Assembly: GCF_015709525.1 (NCBI RefSeq)
Contig: NZ_JADNRA010000036.1
Coordinates: forward strand, 62,001 to 126,000
Length of the DNA stretch: 64,000 nucleotides
Source of the DNA: Methylocystis sp. L43
Lineage (GTDB): Bacteria > Pseudomonadota > Alphaproteobacteria > Rhizobiales > Beijerinckiaceae
Direction: 5' to 3'
Position numbers and translations under genes: made by a program. Position 1 is the first letter of the stretch; each line of letters begins with the position of its first letter. The notes below the pieces were generated by a model, which saw nothing but the letters and a program-made list of their open reading frames with translations, had not been told where the DNA came from and ran no database searches. This document shows positions 1 to 10,738 of the stretch, one piece after another.

Positions 1-391
1 CGGTGGTGATGAGCTCCACTTTCGGCGTATTCGGCCAGCGCGACAGGAGCGCGCGCAAGACGCGCGCCGTCGTGGATTTGCCCACAGCGACGGAGCCCGC
101 GACGCCAATGATGTAGGGAACCTTGCCGTCCTCGGCGCCGAGAAAGCGCTGCGTCGCCTTGAAGAGGCCCTGCGTCGCAGCGACGTAAAGCGCGAGCAGG
201 CGCGAGAGCGGCAGATAGATCTCGATGACCTCTTCGAGCGAGATCGGATCGTTGAGGGACTTCAGTCGGACGAGATCGTCGAGCGTCAGCGTCAGCGGCG
301 TATCGGCGCGCAGCGACGCCCATTCGGCGCGCGTAAAATGCCGGTAGGGGGAAAGAGCCTCGTTGTTGGGGACGAGCTCCGCCACCGTCAT
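1..391 (-). CDS. coaA: Type I pantothenate kinase, N-terminal part (cut by window edge)
   Basis: Phosphorylates pantothenate, the first step of coenzyme A synthesis, in the cytoplasm. The reverse strand reads from an ATG at 391 and runs off the window. The N-terminal 130 residues include the Walker A P-loop [17 protein letters not shown], typical of the bacterial CoaA family, and the preceding FKATQRFL region. Only the N-terminal part is present. The start codon overlaps the hisE stop codon (ATGA, 388-391), so it is probably translated from the end of the his operon, an arrangement common in Hyphomicrobiales. Confidence 0.9.
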   Translation of the reverse strand, partial: MTVAELVPNNEALSPYRHFTRAEWASLRADTPLTLTLDDLVRLKSLNDPISLEEVIEIYLPLSRLLALYVAATQGLFKATQRFLGAEDGKVPYIIGVAGSVAVGKSTTARVLRALLSRWPNTPKVELITT

Positions 392-711
392 TCCTTTACT
401 CCGCGCGCGGCTTTCTCTGCGAGCCCGGACTGTTTCGTGCGCCGCTCCAGTTCGCGCAACACGTCGCCGAGCGAAATATCCCGCGCTTCGAGCATGACGA
501 GAAGATGATAGAGCGTATCGGCGGCTTCATTGACAAGCGCGCTTCGGTCGTCCTCCATCGCCGCGATCACCGTTTCGACCGCCTCTTCGCCGAATTTCTT
601 GGCGATGCGCGGCATTCCGGAGTCGAGCAGGGTTTTCGTATAGGAGGTCGAGGCGTCATCCACGCGGCGTGATTTGATGAGCGCCGCGAGATCGTCGAGC
701 GTGAAACTCAT
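388..711 (-). CDS. hisE: Phosphoribosyl-ATP pyrophosphatase
   Basis: Hydrolyses phosphoribosyl-ATP to phosphoribosyl-AMP in the second step of histidine synthesis. About 107 residues, the normal size for a stand-alone HisE. The MazG-like helices are clear: [14 protein letters not shown] holds the metal-binding acidic residues and is followed by [14 protein letters not shown]. The start is placed at the ATG that begins [11 protein letters not shown] (711), because the upstream extension is repeat-derived. A repeat element separates it from hisF. It overlaps coaA by four bases. Confidence 0.95.
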   Translation of the reverse strand: MSFTLDDLAALIKSRRVDDASTSYTKTLLDSGMPRIAKKFGEEAVETVIAAMEDDRSALVNEAADTLYHLLVMLEARDISLGDVLRELERRTKQSGLAEKAARGVKE

Positions 712-717
712 GAGAGG

Positions 718-851
718 CCCCCTCCCCAACCCTCCCCCGCTTCGCGGGAGAGGGAGCAGATTTCGCGCTTCGTCGGGATTTCGCTAACGCCGATCGTTAG
801 CGTCCCCTCTCCCGCGAGCGAAGCGAAGCGGGGAAGGGACAGGGAGGGGGT
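718..851. repeat. Nested inverted repeat (REP/BIME-like) between hisF and hisE
   Basis: Two inverted, imperfect copies of a pyrimidine-rich unit lie at about 718-755 and 803-851, each carrying CCCGCTTCGC and GGGAGAGGG blocks. The space between them ends in a perfect 8-bp stem: CGCTAACG (782-789), loop CCGAT, CGTTAGCG (795-802). The whole stretch can fold into one long hairpin. It sits inside the his operon, where it could slow RNA decay or lower hisE-coaA expression. A related hairpin occurs at 61888-61910. Confidence 0.7.
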
Positions 852-883
852 CATCGCCCCTGCGCTGCAACTGGATTTTGCCA

Positions 884-1666
884 TCATCCCATCGCCTCCA
901 GGCCATCGAGGCGCATCGGCAGCCCCGCAGCCGCCATGTGAAGCTTCGCCTGCGGGATCGAATATTCGCCGAAATGGAAAATCGAAGCGGCGAGCACAGC
1001 GCTCGCATGGCCTTCCTTGACGCCGGCGACGAGATGGTCGAGCGTTCCGACTCCGCCCGAGGCGATGACCGGCACCTGCACCGCGTCGGAGACGGCCCGC
1101 GTCAGCGCGATATCGAAGCCGCTTTTCGTGCCGTCGCGATCCATCGAAGTGAGCAGGATTTCGCCGGCGCCGAGTTCGCTGACGTCGCGCGCAAATTGCA
1201 CTGCGTCGATCCCCGTTGCGCGGCGCCCGCCGTGAGTGAAGATTTCCCAGCGTCCCTCGGCTGCGCGCTTGGCGTCAATGGCGACGACGATACATTGCGC
1301 GCCAAATTTTTCCGACGCTTCGCGAACGAATCCGGGATTAGCCACGGCCGCGGAATTGATCGAGACCTTGTCAGCGCCCGCGAGCAGCAGATTGCGGATG
1401 TCGTCCAGCGTGCGCACGCCGCCGCCGACGGTCAGCGGCATGAAGCAGGCTTCCGCCGTGCGCTGCACGACGTCGAGCAGAATGCCGCGGTCTTCATGGC
1501 TTGCGGTGATGTCGAGAAAGCAGAGTTCGTCGGCGCCGGCGGCGTCATAGGCGATGGCGCATTCGACCGGATCGCCGGCGTCGCGCAGATCGACGAAATT
1601 GACGCCTTTGACGACGCGTCCGCCTTTCACGTCCAGGCAGGGAATGACGCGCGCTTTCAGCATCAC
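884..1666 (-). CDS. hisF: Imidazole glycerol phosphate synthase, cyclase subunit
   Basis: With HisH it converts PRFAR to imidazole glycerol phosphate and AICAR. 260 residues, a complete (beta/alpha)8 barrel. The catalytic aspartates are visible in [15 protein letters not shown] near the N-terminus and VVAIDAKR near residue 130, and phosphate-binding glycines in [11 protein letters not shown] and [11 protein letters not shown]. Its ATG overlaps the hisA stop by four bases. The gene ends at the repeat element that separates it from hisE. Confidence 0.97.
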   Translation of the reverse strand: MMLKARVIPCLDVKGGRVVKGVNFVDLRDAGDPVECAIAYDAAGADELCFLDITASHEDRGILLDVVQRTAEACFMPLTVGGGVRTLDDIRNLLLAGADKVSINSAAVANPGFVREASEKFGAQCIVVAIDAKRAAEGRWEIFTHGGRRATGIDAVQFARDVSELGAGEILLTSMDRDGTKSGFDIALTRAVSDAVQVPVIASGGVGTLDHLVAGVKEGHASAVLAASIFHFGEYSIPQAKLHMAAAGLPMRLDGLEAMG

Positions 1667-2418
1667 GCGTTCTCGGTCGCCGCGCGCGCGCGGATCATCG
1701 CCAATGCCTGCGCCGGATCGAGCCGCCCGTCATAGAGCGCCCGTCCGGTGATCGCGCCGGCGAGCTTGCGGCAGTCGGGCTGCAGCAGCCGCTCGACGTC
1801 GGCGAGCGACGCGAGGCCGCCGGAGGCGATGACGGGTATCGTCAAGGCGTCGGCGAGCGCCAAGGTCGCCTCGATGTTAAGCCCGGTCAAAACGCCGTCG
1901 CGCGAGATGTCGGTGTAGATGATGGCGCTCACGCCCGCGTCTTCGAAGCTCTTGCCGAGATCGAGCGCCGACATGCGTGTCGCGCGCGACCAGCCGTCGA
2001 CGGCGACAAAACCATTCTTGGCGTCGACCCCTACGGCGACACGGCCCGGGTGAAGGCGCGCCGCCTCCCGCACGAAAGACGGGTCTTTTACGGCCGCCGT
2101 GCCGATGATGACGCGCGCGACGCCTTTTTCCAACCAGCAGGACAGCGTGCGCATGTCGCGAATGCCGCCGCCGAGTTGCACGGGAATCGTCAGCGCGGCG
2201 AGAATGGATTCGACCGCCTGCGCGTTGCGCGGCGCGCCGGCGAAAGCGCCGTCGAGATCGACGACATGCAGATATTCAAATCCGACTCGCTGGAAAGCGC
2301 GCGCCTGCTCGGCGGGATCGTCATTGAACACGGTCGCGCGGTCCATATCGCCCTGCGCGAGGCGCACGCACTGACCTTCCTTCAAATCGATTGCGGGAAA
2401 CAGAATCACGGACGCCAC
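1663..2418 (-). CDS. hisA: ProFAR isomerase (HisA)
   Basis: Opens the ribose of ProFAR to give PRFAR, the fourth step of histidine synthesis. 251 residues with the HisA/HisF barrel. The catalytic pair is seen in [14 protein letters not shown] and [10 protein letters not shown], and phosphate-binding loops in QLGGGIRDM and [11 protein letters not shown]. It overlaps hisH at its 5' end (13 bases) and hisF at its 3' end (4 bases), which indicates translational coupling of hisH, hisA and hisF. Confidence 0.97.
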   Translation of the reverse strand: MASVILFPAIDLKEGQCVRLAQGDMDRATVFNDDPAEQARAFQRVGFEYLHVVDLDGAFAGAPRNAQAVESILAALTIPVQLGGGIRDMRTLSCWLEKGVARVIIGTAAVKDPSFVREAARLHPGRVAVGVDAKNGFVAVDGWSRATRMSALDLGKSFEDAGVSAIIYTDISRDGVLTGLNIEATLALADALTIPVIASGGLASLADVERLLQPDCRKLAGAITGRALYDGRLDPAQALAMIRARAATENA

Positions 2419-3056
2419 CTCAGGAAATTGCCGATCAACGCTAGGCCCAGCCTCTGGCTTTTTTCGGGATGAAACTGCACGCCGACGATATTGTCGCGCG
2501 CCACGGCCGCGGTGAGCGGCGCGCCATAGTCGGTCGTCGCGAGAACATGTTCTGGCGACGCCGGCGTCAGCTGGAACGAGTGCACGAAATAGGCATGCAA
2601 TCCGCGCTCTCCCGTCGGCACGCCGGCAAAGAGCGGATGTTCCCGGCTCAGCGTCAGCGTGTTCCAGCCCATATGCGGGATTTTCAGCGAAGGCTCCGCA
2701 GGCTCGATCGCGGCGACGTCTCCCGAAATCCAGCCGAGGCCCGGCGTTTCGCCATGTTCAAGGCCGCGCGCGCCCATGAGCTGCATCCCGACGCAAATCC
2801 CTAAGAACGGCCGGCCGCGGTCAATGACCGCCTCTTGCAGGGCCCCGAAGAGACCGTCGATCGCCATCAGGCCGCGGCGACAATCGGCGAAGGCGCCGAC
2901 CCCCGGCAGGACGACGCGCTCGGCGGCGCGCACGACGTCGGGGTCGCTGGTGACGCAAATGTCGCCTCGCGCCTGCGACTCGCGGGCAGCGCGCTCAAAG
3001 GCTTTCAAGGCGGAATGCAGATTGCCCGACCCATAGTCGATGATCGCGGTCGTCAA
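2406..3056 (-). CDS. hisH: Imidazole glycerol phosphate synthase, glutaminase subunit
   Basis: Class I glutamine amidotransferase that releases ammonia for HisF. 216 residues. The nucleophile is Cys88 in [12 protein letters not shown], and the catalytic His lies in [10 protein letters not shown], followed by the conserved Glu. It starts four bases inside the end of the upstream DUF2628 gene and overlaps hisA. Confidence 0.96.
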   Translation of the reverse strand: MTTAIIDYGSGNLHSALKAFERAARESQARGDICVTSDPDVVRAAERVVLPGVGAFADCRRGLMAIDGLFGALQEAVIDRGRPFLGICVGMQLMGARGLEHGETPGLGWISGDVAAIEPAEPSLKIPHMGWNTLTLSREHPLFAGVPTGERGLHAYFVHSFQLTPASPEHVLATTDYGAPLTAAVARDNIVGVQFHPEKSQRLGLALIGNFLRWRP

Positions 3057-3451
3057 GGAGCGGGCTCCCCAGAAGGGCGATGGCGGTGGAAGTAGGCCGC
3101 CTCCGCCTCGTCGAGGTCATCGCCAATGACGAGATCCTGCTCGACATAGCCGCGGCGCGCCAAATTCCAGCCGACGAGCCGTTCCCCCTCGAAACCGAGC
3201 CAGACAGCGAGCCCGAACGTCAGCCAGGACATCGCGTCGCGCGACACCCGCAGCTGCCAGGCGATAAGCGCCAAGGCGACGAGAAGCAGCGTCCAGAGGA
3301 CGGCGACCAGCCAGGCGCGCCGCCAGGCCAGCCAGAACGGCCCAAAAATAAAGGCCGGCCAGGAAAAGCCGTCGCGCAAGAAGACGATCTTGTCCGGCGC
3401 GGGAAGCTGGCCCGGCGCCATGCGCGGAAAATGAACAGTGAATATCGCCAT
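3053..3451 (-). CDS. DUF2628 membrane protein within the his operon
   Basis: About 132 residues starting at the ATG of MAIFTVHFP (3451). The N-terminus is followed by [28 protein letters not shown], here seen in two halves, which is the DUF2628 hallmark. Two or three hydrophobic segments follow, then an acidic C-terminus. The role is unknown. The gene sits between hisB and hisH in many Hyphomicrobiales and overlaps hisH by four bases, so it is co-translated with the histidine enzymes, although no direct role in the pathway has been shown. Confidence 0.85.
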   Translation of the reverse strand: MAIFTVHFPRMAPGQLPAPDKIVFLRDGFSWPAFIFGPFWLAWRRAWLVAVLWTLLLVALALIAWQLRVSRDAMSWLTFGLAVWLGFEGERLVGWNLARRGYVEQDLVIGDDLDEAEAAYFHRHRPSGEPAP

Positions 3452-3485
3452 CGGCCGTCCCCTCGTCGGCGTCAGCCGCCTCTCT

Positions 3486-4082
3486 TCAGGCGGTGAGCGT
3501 TCCCTTGGTGGAAGGCGCTTCCCCCTGCGAGCGGCGCGGATCGATCGCCACCGCCTTGCCGAAGGCGCGCGCGAAGCCCTTGAAGGCGCTTTCGGCGATA
3601 TGGTGGCTGTTGACGCCGCGCAGGCATTCGATGTGCAGCCCGACACGGGCATGAACCGCAAAGGCCTGGAAGAATTCGCGCATCAGCTCGGTATCAAAGC
3701 CGCCGATCCGCTGCGCCGGAAATGCGACCTCGTAAACGAGAAAGGGCCGCCCCGAAACGTCCACGACGACGCGGGTCAGAGCCTCGTCGAGCGGCACATG
3801 CGCGTCGCCATAGCGGGAAATGCCCTTGCGGTCTCCAAGCGCGCGATCCACCGCCTGGCCGATCGCGATGCCGACGTCCTCGACCGTGTGATGGCCGTCG
3901 ATGTGCAGATCGCCCTCAGCGCGCACCGCAAGATCCAGCGGCGCATGACGGGCGATCTGGTCGAGCATATGATCGAAAAACCCCAAGCCGGTCGATATCT
4001 CCGAGCGGCCGTCCCCGTCGAGGTCGACGGTGACCGAGATTTTGGTTTCCTTGGTGTTGCGCTCGATCGTCGCGCTGCGCAT
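3486..4082 (-). CDS. hisB: Imidazoleglycerol-phosphate dehydratase
   Basis: Dehydrates imidazole glycerol phosphate to imidazole acetol phosphate. 198 residues, a monofunctional IGPD without the phosphatase domain of enteric HisB. The two metal-binding histidine motifs are clear: [15 protein letters not shown] and [17 protein letters not shown]. The start is the ATG of [13 protein letters not shown] at 4082. It is the first gene of the minus-strand operon, so the promoter should lie upstream of 4082. Confidence 0.97.
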   Translation of the reverse strand: MRSATIERNTKETKISVTVDLDGDGRSEISTGLGFFDHMLDQIARHAPLDLAVRAEGDLHIDGHHTVEDVGIAIGQAVDRALGDRKGISRYGDAHVPLDEALTRVVVDVSGRPFLVYEVAFPAQRIGGFDTELMREFFQAFAVHARVGLHIECLRGVNSHHIAESAFKGFARAFGKAVAIDPRRSQGEAPSTKGTLTA

Positions 4083-4442
4083 TTCCTGCCTTTTCCTGGG
4101 CCATGCCGGCGTTGCCGGCGACTGCGGCCGCAAGCGGCCAGCTTGTAGCAACTCCGCCTTGGATTCGCCACCCGAACTGCTTGGGCGTCAGGAGAAGCGA
4201 GATGCGCGCCAACCAACGCCGCTTGTCGGTGGATCCGACACAAAAGAATGGTCCGTCTGTTCGCGTCGATTCCCTGGCTAAGCGCGACCACGGCAATAAC
4301 TCCGACGCCGATAGGCGCTTGTAGCTTCGCGACGCCGCATCAAGAACACGCTAAATGCCGCAGTTGGCGGCGACCGGCCGGTGGCGGCCGGTGGAATTGC
4401 GAAGTCGCGGCGCTAATCTGCCGCGCGCAGGGAGGCATAAAC
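4083..4442. other. Divergent intergenic region between hisB and a secreted-protein gene
   Basis: 360 bases without a convincing gene. It must hold the his operon promoter (minus) and the promoter of the plus-strand gene at 4443. A perfect 10-bp palindrome ACCGGCCGGT lies near 4373 within a GC-rich repetitive stretch. I see no clear riboswitch, attenuator or terminator. Confidence 0.4.
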
Positions 4443-5129
4443 ATGCGACTTAGGCTCGTTCTCGCGCTCCTCGCGGCGTCTTTGATGTCGATTCCGGCCG
4501 CCGGCGAGCCTTGGCGGGACGGCTTCGTGCCGCGCATCGAAGCGCTGGCGCTCATGCAAACGCTCAACGCCTCCCTGCTCGCAAGCCGCAGCGCCACGGC
4601 GACGCTCGAGAAATGGTGCGCCGATCACAAGATGTCCGCGGAGCCCAAGATTGTCGCCCGCCGCGTTGCCGGAATCGAGCAGCAGCCGAGCGCGGAGACG
4701 CGCCGGCGGCTCGACGTCAGCGACGAGGAGCCGGTGAAATACCGGCGCGTGCAGCTCGCCTGCGGCGATCACGTGCTCTCGGAGGCCGACAATTGGTATG
4801 TGCCTGGGCGGCTTTCCGATGAAATGAACCGCATGCTGGAGACGACGGAAACGCCCTTCGGCAAGGCCATCGCTCCGCTGCAGCCGTTCCGTCGCACCAT
4901 CGAGATGAAAGTGCGCTGGTCGCCCTTGCCCGAAGGCTGGGAGCTTTCGGCCCTCTCGACGGCCTCGCCTGAAAATGCTGGCGGCGCGCTCTCCATTCCG
5001 CACGACCTCTTCGAGCACACGGCCGTGGTCTATGCGCGCGATCAACGTCCTCTCTCCGAGGTGCACGAGACCTATACGCGCGAGGTCCTGGATTTTCCCG
5101 CGCCGCTCGCCGGCGCGCCGCGCGAGTGA
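4443..5129 (+). CDS. Secreted chorismate-lyase-like protein
   Basis: 228 residues with a Sec signal peptide: MRLRLVLALLAASLMSIPAA, with cleavage probably after AAG. The mature part resembles the chorismate lyase/UTRA fold. It has YRRVQLACGDHVLSEADNWY, then VPGRL..MN..LETTETPFG, and a C-terminal DLFEHTAVVYARDQRPLSEVHETY. True UbiC is cytoplasmic and makes 4-hydroxybenzoate, whereas this copy is exported, so its ligand is unknown. It starts at the ATG at 4443, preceded by an AGGGAGG ribosome site. Fold assignment is by motif resemblance and is moderate. Confidence 0.65.
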   Translation: MRLRLVLALLAASLMSIPAAGEPWRDGFVPRIEALALMQTLNASLLASRSATATLEKWCADHKMSAEPKIVARRVAGIEQQPSAETRRRLDVSDEEPVKYRRVQLACGDHVLSEADNWYVPGRLSDEMNRMLETTETPFGKAIAPLQPFRRTIEMKVRWSPLPEGWELSALSTASPENAGGALSIPHDLFEHTAVVYARDQRPLSEVHETYTREVLDFPAPLAGAPRE

Positions 5130-5249
5130 GTCTGGCAGTGAATCCCAGCCCAACTGGCGAATTGCGCGGCTGCCCCGTCGCCGCTCCGCCCTTGCTCGAA
5201 TCGCCGCTAAACCCTACATCGGCTGGACCTCTCAGGCTGGATACGGCGA

Positions 5250-5813
5250 ATGGATAGCGAACAACACCGCCTTGCGGCCATGCACGCGACGACAATCATC
5301 CTCGTCAAGAAAGCCGGAGAAACGGTGATCGCCGGCGACGGCCAGGTCAGCCTCGGCCAGACGATCATGAAGGGCAACGCCAAGAAAGTGCGCCGTTTGG
5401 GCAAGGGCGACGTCATCGCCGGTTTCGCCGGCGCGACCGCCGACGCCTTCACGCTCTTCGAACGGCTCGAATCGAAGCTCGAGCAATATCCCGGACAATT
5501 GATGCGCGCCTGCGTGGAACTCGCCAAGGACTGGCGCATGGACCGCTATCTGCGGCGCCTGGAGGCGATGATGCTCGTCGCCGACAAGAGCGTCGGCCTC
5601 GTACTCACCGGCTCCGGCGACGTGCTTGAGCCGGAAGGCACGGGCGAAGGCGCGGTGGCCGCCATTGGTTCGGGCGGAAACTACGCGCTCGCCGCCGGGC
5701 GCGCCCTGCTCGATTCGCCGCTCGACGCCGAAACCATCGCCCGCCGCGCAATGGTGATCGCTTCCGAGATTTGCGTCTATACCAACCAGAATGTGGTGGT
5801 GGAGAAGATCTAG
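5250..5813 (+). CDS. hslV: ATP-dependent protease peptidase subunit HslV
   Basis: Proteolytic core of the HslUV (ClpQY) proteasome-like protease. Up to 187 residues. The N-terminal threonine nucleophile lies in [21 protein letters not shown], so mature HslV begins just after the second methionine (5280). The proteasome-fold motifs [20 protein letters not shown] and [16 protein letters not shown] are present. hslU follows 84 bases downstream, with an imperfect inverted repeat in the gap. Confidence 0.95.
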   Translation: MDSEQHRLAAMHATTIILVKKAGETVIAGDGQVSLGQTIMKGNAKKVRRLGKGDVIAGFAGATADAFTLFERLESKLEQYPGQLMRACVELAKDWRMDRYLRRLEAMMLVADKSVGLVLTGSGDVLEPEGTGEGAVAAIGSGGNYALAAGRALLDSPLDAETIARRAMVIASEICVYTNQNVVVEKI

Positions 5814-5817
5814 GGCA

Positions 5818-5883
5818 TTCGGCAGTCGTTGGTCGGCAGTTAGGATAGCCCGACTGCCGATCGCCTACTGCCTACTGCCGTTC
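5818..5883. repeat. Imperfect inverted repeat between hslV and hslU
   Basis: Two arms built from CGGCAGT/ACTGCCG blocks (about 5820-5841 and 5855-5882) face each other and can form an imperfect hairpin. It resembles dispersed intergenic palindromes of Hyphomicrobiales rather than a terminator, since no T-run follows. It may stabilise the hslV part of the message relative to hslU. Confidence 0.45.
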
Positions 5884-5897
5884 CGAAGGAACTGACC

Positions 5898-7202
5898 ATG
5901 GCCGACTTCTCGCCGCGCGAGATCGTTTCCGAACTTGATCGCTATATCGTTGGGCAAAGCGACGCCAAGCGCGCCGTCGCCATCGCGCTGCGCAACCGCT
6001 GGCGGCGACTGCAGCTCGAAGGCCAGATGCGCGAAGAGGTGTTGCCCAAGAACATCCTGATGATCGGCCCGACAGGCTGCGGCAAGACCGAGATCGCCCG
6101 CCGTCTCGCGCGTCTCGCCAATGCGCCCTTCATCAAAGTCGAAGCGACGAAATTCACCGAAGTCGGCTATGTCGGCCGCGATGTGGAGCAGATCGTGCGC
6201 GATCTGGTCGAAGTCGCGATTCTGATGGTCAAGGAGCGCCGCCGTAAGGACGTGCAGGCGCGCGCGCAGCAAGCGGCCGAAGAGCGCACGCTCGATGCGC
6301 TGGTGGGACCCGCCGCGTCGCCCGGCACGCGTGAAACGTTTCGGCGCCGCCTGCGCGCGGGCGAACTCGACGACAAGGAAATCGAAGTCGAGCTGACGCA
6401 GTCGGGCTCCTCAATGCCAATGTTCGAACTGCCGAACATGCCCGGCGCCAGCGTCTCCGCCTTTTCGCTCGGCGATATTTTCGGCAAGGCGATGCAGCGC
6501 GGCAAGCCGCGCAAACTCTCGGTCAAAGAGGCGCAGGGGCCTCTGATCGCCGAAGAGAGCGACAAGCTGATCGATCAGGAAGCGAGCGTCCGCGAGGCGA
6601 TCCACGAGGTCGAGAACAACGGCATCGTCTTCATCGACGAGATGGATAAGATCTGCGCGCGCGAAGGACGCGGCGGCGCCGACGTCTCGCGCGAAGGCGT
6701 GCAGCGCGACCTACTGCCGCTGATTGAAGGCACGACCGTCGCGACGAAACATGGAACGGTGAAAACAGACCATGTGCTGTTCATCGCCTCCGGCGCCTTC
6801 CATGTGGCGAAGCCCTCCGACCTGCTGCCGGAACTTCAGGGGCGCCTGCCGATTCGCGTCGAACTCGCTTCGCTCAATGAAGACGACTTCCGTCGCATTC
6901 TGACTGAAACCGAGGCTTGCCTGACGAAGCAATATTCCGCGCTATTGGGCACCGAGGGCCTGACGCTCGAATTTTCGCCATCCGCCGTCGACGCGATCGC
7001 CAAGGTCGCCGTGCAGGTGAACACTTCCGTCGAGAATATCGGCGCGCGGCGCCTGCAGACGGTGATGGAGCGCGTGCTCGACGACATCAGCTTCTCGGCG
7101 TCGGACCGCGCGGGCGACAGTGTCGTGATCGACGGCGCCTATGTCGAGGAGCATATCGGCGATCTGGCGAAGAACAGGGATTTGAGCCGATTTATTTTGT
7201 GA
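5898..7202 (+). CDS. hslU: ATP-dependent protease ATPase subunit HslU
   Basis: AAA+ unfoldase that feeds proteins to HslV. 434 residues, the usual length. Walker [10 protein letters not shown] is at 57-65 and Walker [10 protein letters not shown] at 242-250. The pore and sensor region IASGAFH is at about 297-302, and the protein ends in LSRFIL, the C-terminal tail that docks into HslV. The I-domain (about 110-230) is intact. Its 3' end overlaps the convergent gene at 7192-8280 by 11 bases. Confidence 0.97.
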   Translation: MADFSPREIVSELDRYIVGQSDAKRAVAIALRNRWRRLQLEGQMREEVLPKNILMIGPTGCGKTEIARRLARLANAPFIKVEATKFTEVGYVGRDVEQIVRDLVEVAILMVKERRRKDVQARAQQAAEERTLDALVGPAASPGTRETFRRRLRAGELDDKEIEVELTQSGSSMPMFELPNMPGASVSAFSLGDIFGKAMQRGKPRKLSVKEAQGPLIAEESDKLIDQEASVREAIHEVENNGIVFIDEMDKICAREGRGGADVSREGVQRDLLPLIEGTTVATKHGTVKTDHVLFIASGAFHVAKPSDLLPELQGRLPIRVELASLNEDDFRRILTETEACLTKQYSALLGTEGLTLEFSPSAVDAIAKVAVQVNTSVENIGARRLQTVMERVLDDISFSASDRAGDSVVIDGAYVEEHIGDLAKNRDLSRFIL

Positions 7203-8280
7203 GCTTGTCTTGTGCGGCAAGAGCGCGCGCTCGATAGGCGTTGAGGCGCTGCTCTAACTCCGGCGCCGATGATGTCCACAGGTCGGGCAGTTCGCCATCA
7301 GCCAGTTCACCTTCAGGCGCAAGGAAATGGCTCATGAACGCCCGTTTTTTTGGGCTACGACCTGCAACGCAAGCCCAGGCGACGGATTTAGGGCCGGGAA
7401 CCACGGAACCACGGATGAAAAATCGCTCGACGTCGCGCCATGCCGTTTTTTGGGGCTTCAAAGATGTTCCGCCGGAAAGCGTGAAGCCTTCGCCGTCCAA
7501 CATTAATTTATAGGGGCGAATCAAAAGCCAGAGCAGCCTCAAGAGAGGAACGGCCAAAAATAGGATGGCAAAAAGGCCCACGGCACGGGTAACGAAAAAA
7601 GACCCGGCGACTAACGCGCAGCCCAACAGCAGCATGAAAAAGACTTTGCGGGCCGATGTGACATAGCGCTCCGGCCCGAAGACGACCAAATTCTCCACTT
7701 CGACGTTCGGTCGTTCACTGGCTGGCGACTCCGAAGCAACATGCAAATCATCTGGATCGCCGGCGCATGCGAGGGCGCGCTCTCGATAGGCATTGAGGCG
7801 CGCGACCATCTCCCGGGTCGGCAATTCCCAGTCGACCGGCAATATCCTTTCCCCTGGAAGCCCGCGATAACGCAAACCGACCGTTCCAGGTGAGAGAAAT
7901 CCCTCGTGATTAACAAAGAATCGCTCAACGTGGCGCCACGCCGTTTTCTGCGGCGTAAGGTTCAAGCCGCCGGCGAGCGTGAATCCCGCGCTGTTCAACA
8001 GCAACGTCGGAGGACGCGCCAGAAGCGCTAGAAACACGCAAGCGCAAAGGCCGAAGAAGCCAACGCCGAGCCAACCAAAAATTACGCCCCACGCAGCTTC
8101 AGGGCGGTTAGAAGCGTTGAAGAGAAGAAGAATGTAGATTGACGCGCCGGTCATTCCGCAACTGAGCAGCAACATCACTAGCGTCCAACGAGTCGACTGG
8201 ACGTAGCGTTCCTCCGACAGCTGCCCTTGATCCACCGCAATCTTCCCGTCCGCGAAGTCAATGGAATTTCCGGATACCAC
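7192..8280 (-). CDS. Membrane protein with a duplicated TM plus PH-like module
   Basis: 362 residues, GTG start. The protein is an internal duplication: each half has a hydrophobic hairpin followed by a soluble segment carrying the same signature, [24 protein letters not shown] in the first and [24 protein letters not shown] in the second (each quoted piece is the core of the repeat). Each half ends with a [11 protein letters not shown]-like helix. The layout resembles PH-like membrane proteins (STM3941 type), but I do not recognise a function. It converges on hslU, overlapping it by 11 bases. Confidence 0.7.
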   Translation of the reverse strand: MVSGNSIDFADGKIAVDQGQLSEERYVQSTRWTLVMLLLSCGMTGASIYILLLFNASNRPEAAWGVIFGWLGVGFFGLCACVFLALLARPPTLLLNSAGFTLAGGLNLTPQKTAWRHVERFFVNHEGFLSPGTVGLRYRGLPGERILPVDWELPTREMVARLNAYRERALACAGDPDDLHVASESPASERPNVEVENLVVFGPERYVTSARKVFFMLLLGCALVAGSFFVTRAVGLFAILFLAVPLLRLLWLLIRPYKLMLDGEGFTLSGGTSLKPQKTAWRDVERFFIRGSVVPGPKSVAWACVAGRSPKKRAFMSHFLAPEGELADGELPDLWTSSAPELEQRLNAYRARALAAQDKLTK

Positions 8281-8414
8281 GGCGCGTTTTCAAGCAAAAG
8301 CGCCATCTCTCTTCGGTCGCAAATCCAGGGCAGTGACAACGCAGGCGCCCCGGACTTGCGCGCGCGCGCTTCTCGCCATAAGACCGGCCAAACCCAAAAC
8401 CCTTGGCCGATCAC

Positions 8415-9449
8415 ATGTCCACACTTCCTCAGCGCGTCTTCTCGGGCGTGCAGTCCACCGGCAATCTGCATCTCGGCAACTATCTCGGCGCGATCGTCAA
8501 ATTCGTCGAGCTGCAGAAGAGCTTCGATTGCATGTATTGCGTCGTCGACCTGCATGCGATCACGGTGCCGCAGGACCCGATCGCGCTGAAGGCGAACACG
8601 CGCGAGATCGCCGCCGCATTCATCGCCTGCGGCATCGACCCCAAAGAGAACATCGTCTTCAACCAGAGCCAGGTGCCGGAGCACGCCGAGCTCGCCTGGG
8701 TGTTGAATTGCGTTGCGCGCATCGGCTGGCTCAATCGCATGACCCAGTTCAAGGACAAGGCCGGCAAGGATCGCGAGAACGCCTCCATGGGCCTGCTCGA
8801 CTATCCGGTACTGATGGCCGCCGATATTTTGATTTACCGCGCGACGCATGTGCCGGTCGGCGACGACCAGAAGCAGCATCTGGAGCTTGCGCGCGATATC
8901 GCGCAGAAGTTCAACAATGACTTCTCGGAATCGATCGCGCGCAACGGCTTTGGCGAGGCCTTCTTTCCCCTGCCCGAGCCGCTGATCTCCGGCCCGGCGA
9001 CGCGGGTGATGAGCCTGCGCGACGGCACCAAGAAAATGTCGAAGTCAGACGCTTCCGACTATTCGCGCATCAACCTCTCGGACGACGCCGACCAGATCGC
9101 GCAGAAGGTGAAGAAGGCGAAGACCGACCCCGACGCGCTGCCTTCCGAGGAAAAGGGCCTCGAAGGGCGCCCCGAGGCCTATAATCTCGTCGGCATCTTC
9201 GCGGCGCTTTCGGGGCGCAGCAAGGCGGATGTGCTCGGCGAATTCGGCGGCGCCAATTTCTCGACCTTCAAGAGCGCGCTTGTCGATCTCGCCGTCGCCA
9301 AGCTCGCGCCGATCACCGACAAGATGCGCCGCATTCGCGAGGATGAGAGCTATGTCGACGGCGTGCTGCGCGACGGCGCCGAACGCGCCCGCGCCATCGC
9401 TCGCGAGAACATGAATGCGGTGAAGGATATTGTTGGGTTTTTGCGTTAG
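8415..9449 (+). CDS. trpS: Tryptophanyl-tRNA synthetase
   Basis: Charges tRNA-Trp. 344 residues from the ATG at 8415 ([13 protein letters not shown]); a TTG four codons upstream is possible but has no better ribosome site. Class I signatures are present: the HIGH-equivalent [13 protein letters not shown] near residue 20 and KMSKS in [16 protein letters not shown]. The length matches bacterial TrpRS. Its stop codon overlaps that of the convergent glcF. Confidence 0.97.
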   Translation: MSTLPQRVFSGVQSTGNLHLGNYLGAIVKFVELQKSFDCMYCVVDLHAITVPQDPIALKANTREIAAAFIACGIDPKENIVFNQSQVPEHAELAWVLNCVARIGWLNRMTQFKDKAGKDRENASMGLLDYPVLMAADILIYRATHVPVGDDQKQHLELARDIAQKFNNDFSESIARNGFGEAFFPLPEPLISGPATRVMSLRDGTKKMSKSDASDYSRINLSDDADQIAQKVKKAKTDPDALPSEEKGLEGRPEAYNLVGIFAALSGRSKADVLGEFGGANFSTFKSALVDLAVAKLAPITDKMRRIREDESYVDGVLRDGAERARAIARENMNAVKDIVGFLR

Positions 9450-10732
9450 CCGAGTGCGGCAGGCTTCGGCCCTCCGCTCGCCCAGTCGAGCAATTCCACT
9501 GTGTGGACGACTGGGACGGGCGTTCCCGACCTGATCTGCACGATGCAGCCGATGTTGCCCGCCGCGACAATGTCCGGCGCGACGCTCTCGATATTCGCGA
9601 CCTTTCGCGACAGCAACGCCTCGGCGAACGTCGGCTGAAGCACATTATAAGTTCCCGCCGAACCGCAGCAGATATGACCCTCCGGAACGGCGACGACGTC
9701 AAAGCCAGCGGCGGTCAACAGCGCGACCGGCTCTTGCGATATCTTCTGCCCATGTTGCAAAGAGCAGGCGGAATGGTAGGCGACCCGAAGTTTCGGCGCG
9801 TCGCCCGACGGCGCAAAGCCAATCTCAGTCATCAGCTCCGTCACATCTTTTGTCATCGCCGAGATGTGCGCGGCCGTATCCGCGAGAGTCGGATCATTGC
9901 GGAACATATGGCCGTAGTCCTTCACGCTCGTTCCGCAGCCCGAAGCGTTGATGACGACATGATCGAGTCCGCCAGAGTCGATTTCGCGCGTCCAGGCTTC
10001 GATGTTCGCCCGCGCATGGCGCAGCGAATCGTCAACCTTACCGAGATGATGCGGCAGCGCCCCACAGCAGCCGGCGCCCTTCGCGACGACGACCTCGACG
10101 CCGTGGCGCGTGAGCAGCCGTATCGTCGCCTCGTTGATCGACGTGTCGATGACCGACTGAACGCAGCCATTGAGTAGAGCAACGCGCATCTTGCGCGCGC
10201 CTTGCGCGGCGAAGACCTGCGGCGCATCGACGCTGGAAACAGGCGGAAGGCTGGACGGCGCCAGCGCGAACGGCGCCGCGAGTCGGCGCGGCAGGAAGCG
10301 CGCCAAGGGACGGATCGCCGCCGCGACGCGAAACAGCGGTCGCGCGAGAGAAGGACGCGGCAAGACGAAAGCGAGCGCCGCGCGCATGGCGCGCTCCGTG
10401 ACAGGTCGCGCATATGTCTTTTCGATATGCGCCCGGGCGTGATCGACGAGATGCATGAAATGCACGCCCGAAGGACAGGTCGTCATGCAGGAGAGGCATG
10501 ACAGACAACGATCGATGTGAAGGGCCGTGCGCGCATCAGCCGGCCGCTCCTTCTCGAACATCTCCTTTATGAGATAGATGCGGCCCCGCGGCCCGTCGAG
10601 TTCGTCGCCGGTGAGAAGATAGGTTGGACATGTCGCCGAGCAGAATCCGCAGTGCACGCAGGCGCGCAGAATCTTCTCCGTTTCCGCCATGTCGGGATTG
10701 GCGAGCGCCTGCAGCGAGAAAAACGTCTGCAT
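9446..10732 (-). CDS. glcF: Glycolate oxidase iron-sulfur subunit
   Basis: Electron-transfer subunit of membrane-associated glycolate dehydrogenase. 428 residues. Two 4Fe-4S motifs lie in the N-terminal part: [14 protein letters not shown] (from about residue 26) and [14 protein letters not shown] (near 74). Two CCG domains follow, with CCGALPHH and [10 protein letters not shown]. It is last in glcDEF, six bases after glcE. The complex oxidises the glycolate that arises from photorespiration-like or C2 metabolism. Confidence 0.95.
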   Translation of the reverse strand: MQTFFSLQALANPDMAETEKILRACVHCGFCSATCPTYLLTGDELDGPRGRIYLIKEMFEKERPADARTALHIDRCLSCLSCMTTCPSGVHFMHLVDHARAHIEKTYARPVTERAMRAALAFVLPRPSLARPLFRVAAAIRPLARFLPRRLAAPFALAPSSLPPVSSVDAPQVFAAQGARKMRVALLNGCVQSVIDTSINEATIRLLTRHGVEVVVAKGAGCCGALPHHLGKVDDSLRHARANIEAWTREIDSGGLDHVVINASGCGTSVKDYGHMFRNDPTLADTAAHISAMTKDVTELMTEIGFAPSGDAPKLRVAYHSACSLQHGQKISQEPVALLTAAGFDVVAVPEGHICCGSAGTYNVLQPTFAEALLSRKVANIESVAPDIVAAGNIGCIVQIRSGTPVPVVHTVELLDWASGGPKPAALG

Positions 10733-10738
10733 CGTCTC

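Noticed and set aside
878-1735. Long plus-strand frame opposite hisF
   Set aside because: It lies fully opposite a gene with strong family motifs; GC-rich codons leave the opposite strand open by chance.
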